Of a stretch of DNA of 64,000 bases, positions 15,994-24,099 are shown piece after piece. The notes below the pieces were generated by a model, which was not told the origin of the DNA, ran no database searches, and worked only from the letters and a program-made list of their open reading frames with translations. The position numbers were made by a program, and so were the translations under genes. Origin of the DNA: Streptomyces griseosporeus (GTDB lineage Bacteria > Actinomycetota > Actinomycetes > Streptomycetales > Streptomycetaceae); assembly GCF_014656055.1 (NCBI RefSeq), contig NZ_BNBR01000001.1, forward strand, positions 1,674,001-1,738,000, read 5' to 3'. Each line of letters starts with the position of its first letter. Within the stretch, counting starts at the first letter, position 1.

Positions 15994-16158
15994 GGTCCGG
16001 CTCCTCCACTGGAGTTGGATCACATGCGTCGAGCGGGCCGCCGTGCGGGACACGGGCGGCCCTTTGCCAGGACAAAAGGATCCCTATACCGAAGCGAGAC
16101 CTCTGCTGGATGTGTCCTTTACTCACTCCAATGGGGTAAGCAGTTCACCGGAGAAACG

Positions 16159-16848
16159 TCACTGGAGACCGCCGTCCGCCGTGTGGGCCGCCCAGGCGGT
16201 GCCGCCGCGCAGATGGGCGCGGAAGGCGGGGTCGGCGTAGGCCTCGGCGGCATGGCCCAGAGCGGTGTAGAAGACGCGTCCGGCGCCGTGGCCGTGGCAC
16301 CAGGCGAGCGGGTGGTCGGCGCCCATGCCGCCGCCGTCGTACGACGACTCGTCCGCGGCGAGCAGCACGCGCACCCGGCCGCGCGGGCTGGAGCGGAAGT
16401 CGTACCACTCGTCGGTGAAGTCCCACCGCGGCGGCAGGTGCCGGGTGGCGGGGTGGTCGCGGTCCTCGACGACGGCGCTGCCGGGCTGGTACCGCGGGTG
16501 GCGGGCGAAACGGGCGCCGAGCAGGTCGCCGTAGTACGGCCAGTCCTCCTCGGTGCAGGCCGCGGCGTGGACGCCGACGAAGCCGCCGCCCTCCTCCACG
16601 TACCGCGCGAGGCGTGCCCGGCCGGCGGGGGTGAGGACCTCGCCGCTGGTGGAGAGGAACACCACGGCCGCGTAGCCGTCCAGCGGGGCCTCCAGCGCCG
16701 CGGGGTCCTCTGTGTGCTCGACGTCGAAGCCGCCGAGCGCGCGGAAGGCGGCGACGGCGTCCGGGATGGAGTCGTGCCGGTAGCCGGTGGTGCGGGTGTA
16801 CACCAGCAGGCGCGGGCGGTCCGCGGGGACGTGCGGCCGGCGCGTCAT
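16159..16848 (-). CDS. ThuA-like family protein
   Basis: This encodes 229 residues. The ATG at 16848 overlaps the TGA of the lipoprotein gene (ATGA). It has the ThuA-like glutamine-amidotransferase fold: LLVYTRTTGYRHDSIPDAV, AAVVFLSTSGEVL, GGGFVGVHAAACTEEDWPYY, HPLAWCHGHGAGRVFYTALGH. ThuA-like domains occur in trehalose and other sugar-metabolism loci, often as heme-binding or sugar-processing partners, and the exact reaction is poorly known. No signal peptide is seen. Coupling to the lipoprotein suggests the two are made together. Confidence 0.88.
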   Translation of the reverse strand: MTRRPHVPADRPRLLVYTRTTGYRHDSIPDAVAAFRALGGFDVEHTEDPAALEAPLDGYAAVVFLSTSGEVLTPAGRARLARYVEEGGGFVGVHAAACTEEDWPYYGDLLGARFARHPRYQPGSAVVEDRDHPATRHLPPRWDFTDEWYDFRSSPRGRVRVLLAADESSYDGGGMGADHPLAWCHGHGAGRVFYTALGHAAEAYADPAFRAHLRGGTAWAAHTADGGLQ

Positions 16849-17456
16849 CCGCTCACGCCCACGTTGTTGTCGGGGGCCCCGTCGCCGGCCGGGGGCAGGT
16901 CGCCGCGCTCGACCGGTGCGTCCGCGGCGGGTGCGGAGGGGAGGAGGGCGTCGAGTTCGTCGGCGGACGGGCGGTGCACGTGCTCGGCGGCCGTGCGCAG
17001 GACGTCGCGCGGGACGCCGTCCGCGCCGACGCGGACCACGTGGCCCTTCTTCCGCAGCGTGTACTCCCGGTGCCCGCCCGTGCCCTCCAGGTACCAGGCG
17101 TCGCCGTCGCGTACGCAGGGCGCGGACGTGGCGTCGCCGGCCGGCCGCGGGCAGGCGCCGGCCGCGAACGCGTCGCGGTCGACGGAGAGCTGGATGGTGG
17201 TGCCGTTGTCCTGTGAGACGTACGCGGCGGAGAAGCCGTCGCCGCCGATCACACCGACGGACTGCCGGGCCAGGGTGTAGCCGGGGACCTCGGTGACGTA
17301 GACATGCTCGGGGGCCACGCCCAAGGCCCGCGCCCGGGTGGCGAGTTCGGCCGGGTCCGCGGGGCCCGGGGCACCGGCCTGCTCGCTGCCGCACCCCGCG
17401 AGGACCGCGAGCAGCACGGGTACGAGCAGGGGCAGGGCAGCTGATCGACGCTTCAT
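16845..17456 (-). CDS. lipoprotein of unknown function
   Basis: This encodes 203 residues. The N-terminus KRRSAALPLLVPVLLAVLAGC is a lipoprotein signal with lipobox LAGC, so the mature protein is anchored to the outer face of the membrane. The middle has VYVTEVPGYTLARQSVGV and a pair of Cys residues (ACPRP and APCVRDG) likely to form a disulfide. YTLRKKGHVVRVGADGVPRD then follows, and the C-terminus is acidic and Pro-rich. No family is recognised with certainty. The stop overlaps the start of the ThuA-like gene. Confidence 0.8.
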   Translation of the reverse strand: MKRRSAALPLLVPVLLAVLAGCGSEQAGAPGPADPAELATRARALGVAPEHVYVTEVPGYTLARQSVGVIGGDGFSAAYVSQDNGTTIQLSVDRDAFAAGACPRPAGDATSAPCVRDGDAWYLEGTGGHREYTLRKKGHVVRVGADGVPRDVLRTAAEHVHRPSADELDALLPSAPAADAPVERGDLPPAGDGAPDNNVGVSG

Positions 17457-17560
17457 GGGCCCATCGTGCCGTACAGGTGTTCCCCGGTGGTGCCGGTCGT
17501 GCCGTTCCGGCGCACCCGCCGCTGTCCGTTTCGTTCAAGACCCGGCCCCGGGGCCGCTCC

Positions 17561-17573
17561 TACGGTGGCCCGT
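17561..17573 (+). promoter_or_regulatory. leaderless-type promoter of the VOC gene
   Basis: TACGGT (17561-17566) lies exactly 7 nt before the ATG at 17574, the spacing at which transcription would start on the A of the start codon. No ribosome-binding site is present in those 7 nt. Confidence 0.5.
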
Positions 17574-17975
17574 ATGACTCCACGATTCGATGCCATCGGG
17601 CTGGTCGTCTCCGACATGGCCGCCTCCGTCGCCTTCTACCGCCGGCTCGGCTTCCCCTTCCCGGAGGGCGCCGAGCGGGAGCCGCACGCCGAGGCCGCGC
17701 CGCCCGGCGGGGTGCGGCTGCTGCTGGACACCGAGGACACCGTCCGCTCCTTCCACCCCGGCTGGCGTCCGCCCGTCGGCGGCGGCCGCGCCTCGCTCGC
17801 GCTGGCGTGCGACGGCCCTGGCGAGGTGGACGCGGTGTACGAGGAGCTGGTGGGCGCCGGGTACCACGGCGAGCTGAAGCCGTGGGACGCCTTCTGGGGG
17901 CAGCGGTACGCCGTCGTGCACGACCCGGACGGCAACGGCGTCGACCTGTTCGCGCCGCTACCCGCCACCCAGTAG
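17574..17975 (+). CDS. VOC (glyoxalase/bleomycin-resistance fold) family protein
   Basis: This encodes 133 residues. Two betaalphabetabetabeta modules are visible: [23 protein letters not shown] at the start, and [18 protein letters not shown] at the end, the classic DPDGN-x-hydrophobic-D/E tail. Members bind a metal ion and act as dioxygenases, isomerases or drug-binding proteins; this one cannot be narrowed down. It is convergent with the AraC gene and their last 18 bases overlap (17958-17975). Confidence 0.88.
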   Translation: MTPRFDAIGLVVSDMAASVAFYRRLGFPFPEGAEREPHAEAAPPGGVRLLLDTEDTVRSFHPGWRPPVGGGRASLALACDGPGEVDAVYEELVGAGYHGELKPWDAFWGQRYAVVHDPDGNGVDLFAPLPATQ

Positions 17976-18644
17976 CACGCCCAGCGTCCGCCCGGTCAAC
18001 TGCCGTACGTCGCGGGCGAGGTGGGCCTGGTCGGCGTAACCGGCGCGGGCCGCGGTGTCGGCGTACGGCACTCCGGCGCGGGCCAGGACGAGGGCGCGCT
18101 GGAGGCGGAGGACGCGGGCGAGGGTCTTGGGCCCGTAACCGAACGCGGCCAGCGCCCGCCGATGCAACTGCCTTGCCCCCAGGCCGAGTTCATCGGCCGT
18201 GGCGCCGACGGGACGGCCCGCGTCGAGGGCCGCGACGAGCCTGCCGAGGAGCGGGTCGGGCGGCCCGGCCTCCGCGGCCAGCAGGAGCGCGGCCTCCTCC
18301 AGGCCCGCCTCGGGGCCGGCCGCGGCGGCGACGCGCGCACGCAGCCGGCGCACCGGCCCCGCCGACCACAGGTCGGCCAGCTCCACGCGCCGATCGCGCA
18401 GTTCGTGCGCGGGCACACCGAGCAGCGCGGGGGCGGTGCCGGGGCGGAACCGGATGCCGGACCAGGGCGCGGCGGGACCCTGCGGGGTGTACGCGCGCGT
18501 GTCCGGCCCGGCGACCAGCAGCCGGCCCTCGTGCCACAGCAGATCCATACAGCCGTCGGGCAGCACGGGGGCTCCGCCGGGGCCGGCCGGCGTGTTGGTC
18601 CACACCACGGCCCCGGCCAGTCGAGCGGGCCGCTCCGTGTACAT
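17958..18644 (-). CDS. AraC family transcriptional regulator
   Basis: This encodes 228 residues. The N-terminal half is the short effector domain often paired with this type of AraC protein ([41 protein letters not shown]). The C-terminal half (about 140-225) carries the two helix-turn-helix motifs: [36 protein letters not shown] and [25 protein letters not shown] (quoted in parts). Its 3' end overlaps that of the convergent VOC gene by 18 bp. The target is unknown; the VOC gene is a candidate by position only. Confidence 0.9.
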   Translation of the reverse strand: MYTERPARLAGAVVWTNTPAGPGGAPVLPDGCMDLLWHEGRLLVAGPDTRAYTPQGPAAPWSGIRFRPGTAPALLGVPAHELRDRRVELADLWSAGPVRRLRARVAAAAGPEAGLEEAALLLAAEAGPPDPLLGRLVAALDAGRPVGATADELGLGARQLHRRALAAFGYGPKTLARVLRLQRALVLARAGVPYADTAARAGYADQAHLARDVRQLTGRTLGVLLGGG

Positions 18645-18660
18645 GCCTGCCAGGCTACGC

Positions 18661-18900
18661 CGGAGGACGCAGGCGGGGCGGGGTGGGCGGTGTGCCGTCA
18701 GGGCCCGGCAGGGGGCGGGACCGGCGGTGTGCCGTCAGCAGCCGGCCGACGATGCGGCTGCAGCGGGCCGTGTGCCCCGGCGCCCTCGGCCGGCGGAGCG
18801 AGCCGTGCCCGGTCGGCGATGCAGCGGGCCGCGTCCTCCGGCACTCTCGGCCGGGGGGGGCAGGCCGCGTGCCGTCAGGGCCCTGCCCCCCGGGGCAGCG
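18661..18900. repeat. decayed tandem copies of the 3' end of the downstream AraC gene
   Basis: The minus-strand AraC gene at 18901-19893 ends, on the plus strand, at TCAGGGCCCGG (stop codon TCA at 18901). Close copies of this element recur in the intergenic DNA at 18698, 18735 (diverged) and 18875. GTGCCGTCAGGGCCC is identical at 18692-18706 and 18869-18883, and GGCGGTGTGCCGTCAG is identical at 18686-18701 and 18723-18738. The 140-bp unit from 18735 also has an internal duplication with a 67-bp offset (CGATGCgG... at 18750 and CGATGCAG at 18817, both ending CTCGGCCGG). No open frame with coding character is present. Confidence 0.6.
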
Positions 18901-19893
18901 TCAGGGCCCGGTCGGCCGGGCGCCCGGTGCTCCCTCCCGGTGTTCCTGCGGGCTCACCCCGTACATCCGTTTGAAGGCGGTGGACAGGGAGAACGCGCTG
19001 CCGTACCCGACCTGGCGGGCGATCGCGGCGAGCGTGGCGTCGGTGGTGCGCAGCCGGTCGGCGGCCAGGGCGAGGCGCAGGCCGGTCAGGTGGGCCATAA
19101 GCGGCTCGCCGACGAGGCCGGTGAAGCGGCGGGCGAGGGCGGCGCGGGAGACGCCGGCCTTGGCGGCGAGGGAGGCCACGGTCCACGGGTGGGCGGGGTC
19201 GTCCTGGAGGAGGCGCAGCACCCGGCCCACGACGGGGTCGGCGAGCGCCCGGTACCAGGCGGGCGCCTCGGCGTCCGGGCGGGAGAACCAGGCCCGCAGC
19301 GCGGCGATCAGCAGCAGGTCGAGCAGCCGGTCCAGGACGACCTCCTGGCCGGGCTCGTCCCGCACGATCTCCTCCATCAGCAGCGGCGTGAGCGGGCAGC
19401 GCCACTCGGCGTCGGTGAGGGACAGCAGCGGTGGCAGGGCGTCCAGCAGACGGGCGTTGATCTCGCTCCGCATCTGGTAGGTGCCGATCAGCAGGACGGT
19501 GGCGCCGTCGGGGCGGCTGCCCCAGGTGCGCACGCCGAGGTCCATGGAGCCGTTGAGCGAGCGGCCGTCGGGGTAGGAGCACGCGCCGCCCGGCAGGATC
19601 AGCGCCTGCGGCTCGGTGGCGGGGTCGTCGGCGCAGGTGTACGGGGCCGGGCCGCGGGCGATCGCGAGGTCACCGGCGCGCAGCCGCACCCCCGCGCCGC
19701 CCTCCGGGACGACCCAGGCGTCGCCGCGGACCAGCAGCATCACCGTCAGCGGGGCCCGGTCCTCGACCCGCACGGCCCACGGCGGATCGAAACAGGCCCG
19801 GATCAGGAAGGCACCGCGGGCCCGGGGCCCGTCCAGCAGCCCGGCCAGGGGATCCCCCGGCGTGAACGGCGGCGCACTCGGGGGAACGTCCAT
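18901..19893 (-). CDS. AraC family regulator with cupin sensor domain
   Basis: This encodes 330 residues. The N-terminal 200 residues form the cupin-type ligand domain found in many actinobacterial AraC proteins (DPPWAVRVEDRAPLTVMLLV, RAGDLAIARGPAPYTCADD). The C-terminal 100 residues have VASLAAKAGVSRAALARRF and LAAIARQVGYGSAFSLSTAF, then KRMYGVSPQEHR, the two AraC helix-turn-helix motifs and signature. A TACCCT box lies 6 nt before the ATG on the coding strand, so the transcript is probably leaderless. It is divergent from the NmrA-like gene at 19996, its most likely target. Its 3' end is followed by repeats of its own terminal sequence. Confidence 0.92.
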   Translation of the reverse strand: MDVPPSAPPFTPGDPLAGLLDGPRARGAFLIRACFDPPWAVRVEDRAPLTVMLLVRGDAWVVPEGGAGVRLRAGDLAIARGPAPYTCADDPATEPQALILPGGACSYPDGRSLNGSMDLGVRTWGSRPDGATVLLIGTYQMRSEINARLLDALPPLLSLTDAEWRCPLTPLLMEEIVRDEPGQEVVLDRLLDLLLIAALRAWFSRPDAEAPAWYRALADPVVGRVLRLLQDDPAHPWTVASLAAKAGVSRAALARRFTGLVGEPLMAHLTGLRLALAADRLRTTDATLAAIARQVGYGSAFSLSTAFKRMYGVSPQEHREGAPGARPTGP

Positions 19894-19995
19894 GCGGTCA
19901 GGGTAGAGGGCCCCGCCCCCGCCCTGGACGCACGCGCATGCGGGCGAGCCGATCAGCGATGGGAGGCCGGGCGGGGCCGGGCGTTCACTGGAGGT

Positions 19996-20838
19996 ATGGC
20001 AGAGAACGCGAAGGACATGACGGTGGTGGTGACGGGGGCGTCCGGGCGTACGGGCCGGCGTGTGGCACGGGCCGCCGAGGCGGCGGGGCTGGCGGTGCGG
20101 GCCGCCTCGCGGGCGTCCGGCTTCGACTGGGACGACCGCGCCACGTGGGCGGACACCCTGAGCGGCGCGGACGCGGCCTACCTGGTGTACCCCTTCGACG
20201 TGGGCGCGCCGGACGCGGCCCGGGGCGTGGGCCTGCTCGCGCACGACGCGGTGCGGCTCGGGGTGCGGCGGCTGGTGCTGCTGTCGGCGCGCGGCGAGGA
20301 GGCGGCGCGGCCCGCCGAGGAGGCGCTGCGGGAGTCGGGCGCGGACTGGACGGTCGTACGGGCCGCGTGGTTCGCGCAGAACTTCAGCGAGGGGCCGCTG
20401 GCGGAGGAGCTGCGGGCCACGGACGGCCTGGTGTTCCCCGCCGGTGAGGTGCGCGAGCCGTTCGTGGACGCGGGGGACGTCGCGGAGGTCGTGGTGGCCG
20501 CGCTGACGGGGGGCGAGCGGTACGTGGGGCAGGCGCTGGCGGTGTCGGGGCCGCGGCTGCTGACGTTCGCGGAGGCGGTCGCGGAGATCGCGGAGGCGAC
20601 CGGGCGGGCGCTGCGGTACACGTCGGTGCCGGTGCGGGAGTACGGGGCGCGGCTGGCGGAGGCCGGGACGCCGCCGGAGGAGTCGGAGTTCCTCCTCGAT
20701 CTGTTCGAGCAGCTGCTCGACGGGCGGAACGCCTATCTCTCGGACGGCGTCCGGCAGGTGCTGGGCCGCCCGCCCCGGGACTTCGCGGACGTGGTCCGGG
20801 AGGCAGCGGCGGCGGGGGCGTGGACGCCGGGGAGCTGA
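19996..20838 (+). CDS. NmrA-like NAD(P)-binding oxidoreductase
   Basis: This encodes 280 residues from the ATG at 19996. The nucleotide-binding motif TGASGRTGRRVA is near the N-terminus, followed by YLVYPFDVGAPD and LVLLSARGEEAARPAEEAL, then WTVVRAAWFAQNFSEG, typical of the atypical SDR group with NmrA and azoreductase-like proteins. These bind NAD(P) and reduce quinones or act as redox sensors. GGAGG lies only one or two bases from this ATG, so a leaderless start, or an internal start at the ATG at 20017, is possible. It is divergent from the AraC regulator, a common arrangement for such reductases. Confidence 0.88.
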   Translation: MAENAKDMTVVVTGASGRTGRRVARAAEAAGLAVRAASRASGFDWDDRATWADTLSGADAAYLVYPFDVGAPDAARGVGLLAHDAVRLGVRRLVLLSARGEEAARPAEEALRESGADWTVVRAAWFAQNFSEGPLAEELRATDGLVFPAGEVREPFVDAGDVAEVVVAALTGGERYVGQALAVSGPRLLTFAEAVAEIAEATGRALRYTSVPVREYGARLAEAGTPPEESEFLLDLFEQLLDGRNAYLSDGVRQVLGRPPRDFADVVREAAAAGAWTPGS

Positions 20839-20874
20839 CCGGCGGCCGTACACCCCAGACCGCGCGCCCTCCTC

Positions 20875-22053
20875 TCACTTCTCCCCGTGCGGTGTCTCCC
20901 CCGGCCCCTTGGGCGTGTGGTGGGGTGCCCTCGCGTGGGTGCGCAGTCGGCCGGTGACGTCCTCCGGGGGGAGGAAGCGGGACCAGCGTTCGGGGAACTC
21001 CGAGGGCATGTCGACGTCCGTGGACTCGTCGTCGGGGTCCTCGTGGGCGCGGTACGCGGCCAGGGCGGCGACGTACTCGGCGACCTCCTCCTGCCGTGCC
21101 CGCTCGTTGGCGGCGCGGGCCGCGGCGGTCGCGGCGGCGGGCCAGACCCGGTCGATGGCCGCGTTGACGGCGGCGCCGACGAGGACGGCGAACGCGGACA
21201 CGCCGATCCACAGCAGCACGGCGACGGCGGCCGCGAGCGAGCCGTAGATCGTCGCCCCCTCGATGGTGGACTGCAGGTAGAGGCGGAGCAGGAAGCTGCC
21301 GAGCACCCACATGGCGAGGGCGACCAGCGCGCCCGGCACGTCCTCGATCCACGGGGAGCGGACCGGGACGGACACGTGGTACAGCGTGGTGAGGAAGGCG
21401 ACCGAGAGCACCAGGACGACCGGCCAGTACAGGACCTGTACGACCGTCGTCGACCAGGGCACGATCCGCACCACGGCGTCCGGTCCGGCCACCATCAGCG
21501 GCAGCGCCACCGAGCCGATCAGCAGCGCCACGGTGAACAGCAGGAAGGCCATCAGCCGGGTCTTGACGATGCCGCGGACGCCGTCGAGGCCGTACATGAC
21601 GGTGATGGTGTCGATGAAGACGTTCACCGCGCGGGAGCCCGACCACAGGGCGAACAGGAACCCGATCGAGATGACGTCGGGGCGGCCGCCCTTGAGGACG
21701 TCGTCGAGGATCGGCTGCGCGATCTGCCGGACGCCCTTGTCGGACAGGACGGTGCGGGAGGCGTCGAGGAGGTTGGTCTCCAGGCTGGTGATGGTGTCGG
21801 TGCCGGTCCAGTCGTCGACGTAGCCGAGCAGGCCGATGAGGCTGAGCAGCAGCGGCGGCACCGACAGCAGGGTGAAGAACGCGGCCTCCGCGGCGAGCCC
21901 GAGGATGCGGTACTCGATGCAGGAGTTGACGGTGTCCTTCAGCAGCAGCCAGGCCGTCCTGCGCTTGGAGACGTTCCGGTACAGGGCACGCGCCCGGTGG
22001 AGACGGCCGGAAGGGCTCGGGGGCGGCTCGGGAGACTGACTTGCTGGCTGCAC
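20875..22053 (-). CDS. YihY/BrkB family inner-membrane protein
   Basis: This encodes 392 residues. The core (about 40-300) has six to seven hydrophobic segments and family motifs: AAEAAFFTLLSVPPLLLSLIG, ALWSGSRAVNVFIDTITVMY (split here), and LLWIGVSAFAVLVGAAVNAA. The N- and C-terminal tails are hydrophilic and cytosolic, and the C-terminal tail is rich in Glu, Arg and His. The family was once called ribonuclease BN, but the members are membrane proteins of unclear role, probably transport or envelope. The GTG start at 22053 lies 6 nt after a TACCTT box (22060-22065, opposite strand), so the transcript is probably leaderless. It is divergent from aidB. Confidence 0.9.
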   Translation of the reverse strand: MQPASQSPEPPPSPSGRLHRARALYRNVSKRRTAWLLLKDTVNSCIEYRILGLAAEAAFFTLLSVPPLLLSLIGLLGYVDDWTGTDTITSLETNLLDASRTVLSDKGVRQIAQPILDDVLKGGRPDVISIGFLFALWSGSRAVNVFIDTITVMYGLDGVRGIVKTRLMAFLLFTVALLIGSVALPLMVAGPDAVVRIVPWSTTVVQVLYWPVVLVLSVAFLTTLYHVSVPVRSPWIEDVPGALVALAMWVLGSFLLRLYLQSTIEGATIYGSLAAAVAVLLWIGVSAFAVLVGAAVNAAIDRVWPAAATAAARAANERARQEEVAEYVAALAAYRAHEDPDDESTDVDMPSEFPERWSRFLPPEDVTGRLRTHARAPHHTPKGPGETPHGEK

Positions 22054-22165
22054 GCCCTAAAGGTATCCGCCGCGGGAGGGTGCACTCACACCCCTGGCGG
22101 GACCGGACCGGACGGGCACCGGTCGCGGCCCGTGTCGGGCCGGTCATGAGCGTCCCCGTGGCGGG

Positions 22166-22178
22166 TAGGTTGCGGAAC
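22166..22178 (+). promoter_or_regulatory. leaderless-type promoter of aidB
   Basis: TAGGTT (22166-22171) matches the Streptomyces -10 consensus and ends 7 nt before the ATG at 22179. The divergent YihY gene has the mirror arrangement 100 bp away. Confidence 0.55.
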
Positions 22179-23813
22179 ATGGCAGGCAGCACGCACACGG
22201 TGAGCAACCAGCCCGAGCCGCTGACCGAATACGACGTCTACGGCGCCGACCGGGCCCTGGTCGAGGCGGTGCAACGGCACCTGGACCCCGCTCTGCTCGA
22301 CGAGGCGCACGGCGAGCTGTCGGCGCTCGGCCGGTCGGCCGGGTCGGCGCAGCTGCAGGAGTGGGGTGCGCAGGCCAACGAGTTCCCGCCGCGGCTGCGC
22401 ACCCACGACCGGTACGGGCGGCGGATCGACGAGGTCGAGTTCCATCCGGCCTGGCACCGGCTGCTCGGCAAGGGCGTCGCGGCCGGGCTGACCTCGGCGT
22501 GGACGCGGCCGGGCGGGCATGTGCGGCGGGCGGCGGCGTTCCTGGTGTGGACGCAGGTGGAGGCCGGCAACGGCTGCCCGCTGTCGATGACCCACGCGGC
22601 GGTGCCGGCGCTGCGCACCGATCCGGAGCTGGCCGCCGAGTGGGAGCCGCGGCTGACGTCGACGGTCTACGACCGGGAGCTGCGGCCCGCGCACCTGAAG
22701 GCGGGCGTGCTGTTCGGGATGGGCATGACGGAGAAGCAGGGCGGCAGCGACGTCCGCGCCAACACCACCGCCGCCCGGCCGCTCGCCGAGGCCGGCGCGT
22801 ACGAGCTGACCGGGCACAAGTGGTTCTGCTCGGCGCCGATGTCGGACGGTTTCCTGGTGCTGGCGCAGGCGCCCGGCGGGCTGACGTGCTTCCTGGTGCC
22901 GCGGGTGCTGGACGACGGCACCCGCAACGTCTTCCTGATCCAGCGGCTGAAGGACAAGCTGGGCAACCGGTCGAACGCCTCGGCGGAGGTGGAGTTCGAC
23001 GGCACCTGGGCGCGCCGGGTCGGCGAGGAGGGGCGCGGGGTGGCGGCGATCATCGGCATGGTCGCGGCGACCCGGCTGGACTGCGTGCTGGGCTCGGCGG
23101 GGCTGATGCGGCAGGCGGTCGCGCAGGCGGTGCACCACTGCTCCTACCGGGAGGCGTTCGGCGGGCGGCTGGTCGACAAGCCGCTGATGCGCAATGTTCT
23201 GGCCGATCTCGCGCTGGAGTCGGAGGCGGCGACGACGCTGGCGCTGCGGCTGGCGGCGGCGTACGACGACGGCGGCGAGGAGGAGCGGGCGCTGCTGCGG
23301 ATCGCGGTGCCGGCGGCGAAGTACTGGGTGACCAAGCGGTGCGCGCCGGTGGCGGTGGAGGCCGCGGAGTGCCTGGGCGGCAACGGCTACGTGGAGGAGT
23401 CGGGCATGCCCCGGCTGGTGCGGGAGTCGCCGCTGAACTCGATCTGGGAGGGGGCGGGCAATGTGCAGGCCCTGGACGTGCTGCGGGCGCTGCGGCGGGA
23501 GCCGCGGGCGCTGGACGCCTGCCTGATGGAGATCGGGCGGTCGCGCGGCGCCGACCACCGGCTGGACGCGGCGGCGAAGAACCTGCTGACCGAACTCGGG
23601 GACCTGGAGGGCGTCGAGGGGCGGGCCCGGCGGCTGGCGGAGCGGCTGGCGCTGGTGCTGCAGGGGTCGCTGCTGGTGCGGTTCGCGCCGCCCGAGGTCG
23701 CGGACGCGTTCTGCGCGGCGCGGCTGGGCGGGGACGGCGGGGCGGCCTTCGGGACGCTGCCGTCCACCCTGGACCTGGCGGCCGTCGTGGAGCGGGCCCG
23801 GCCGGTGGAGTGA
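22179..23813 (+). CDS. aidB: AidB-like acyl-CoA dehydrogenase
   Basis: This encodes 544 residues, the usual AidB length (about 540). The protein is a flavoprotein of the acyl-CoA dehydrogenase superfamily; E. coli AidB is linked to protection of DNA from alkylation. Signatures are TSAWTRPGGHVRRAAAF, GMTEKQGGSDVRANTT for FAD and substrate contact, KDKLGNRSNASAEVEF, and ECLGGNGYVEESGMPRLVRE with WEGAGNVQALDVLRAL near the end. No ada-type alkylation-repair gene is nearby. It is followed by a perfect hairpin terminator. Confidence 0.93.
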   Translation: MAGSTHTVSNQPEPLTEYDVYGADRALVEAVQRHLDPALLDEAHGELSALGRSAGSAQLQEWGAQANEFPPRLRTHDRYGRRIDEVEFHPAWHRLLGKGVAAGLTSAWTRPGGHVRRAAAFLVWTQVEAGNGCPLSMTHAAVPALRTDPELAAEWEPRLTSTVYDRELRPAHLKAGVLFGMGMTEKQGGSDVRANTTAARPLAEAGAYELTGHKWFCSAPMSDGFLVLAQAPGGLTCFLVPRVLDDGTRNVFLIQRLKDKLGNRSNASAEVEFDGTWARRVGEEGRGVAAIIGMVAATRLDCVLGSAGLMRQAVAQAVHHCSYREAFGGRLVDKPLMRNVLADLALESEAATTLALRLAAAYDDGGEEERALLRIAVPAAKYWVTKRCAPVAVEAAECLGGNGYVEESGMPRLVRESPLNSIWEGAGNVQALDVLRALRREPRALDACLMEIGRSRGADHRLDAAAKNLLTELGDLEGVEGRARRLAERLALVLQGSLLVRFAPPEVADAFCAARLGGDGGAAFGTLPSTLDLAAVVERARPVE

Positions 23814-23814
23814 C

Positions 23815-23852
23815 GCGGGGGTGGTGCTGCGCCGACACGGCACCACCCCCGC
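23815..23852 (+). terminator. hairpin terminator after aidB
   Basis: A perfect 13-bp stem (GCGGGGGTGGTGC at 23815-23827 with its complement at 23840-23852) and a 12-nt loop begin right after the aidB stop (23811-23813). This separates aidB from the next gene. Confidence 0.85.
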
Positions 23853-23953
23853 CGCGTTGGCCCTTCGAGGCCAGTGACGCCGCTCGGGACGGCGTGCATC
23901 AAGTTTCAACCACCGCACGAACGTCCCACCAGGGTTGCAGGGGGTTGCAACTG

Positions 23954-23964
23954 AACGGTCCGTT
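23954..23964. promoter_or_regulatory. palindrome upstream of the GAF-domain regulator gene
   Basis: AACGG-T-CCGTT is an 11-bp dyad, 136 bp before the GTG at 24100. It sits near the direct repeat GGTTGCA (23933 region) and GGGTTGCAA. TTGACA at 24061-24066 could be a -35 box, but no good -10 follows at the right distance. The rest of the 286-bp gap holds only the aidB terminator and this control region. Confidence 0.35.
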
Positions 23965-24099
23965 GTGACCGGACTGTGCCCCTCCGTCACCAGCGGGCGG
24001 CAGTATGGGGGCACACACCGAAACCAGTGGAACAGGACCGGAAAGCGTCGGCCGCAGGGCTTGACATCCGGGTGGTACGGCCCCTCTCGGGAGGACCCA

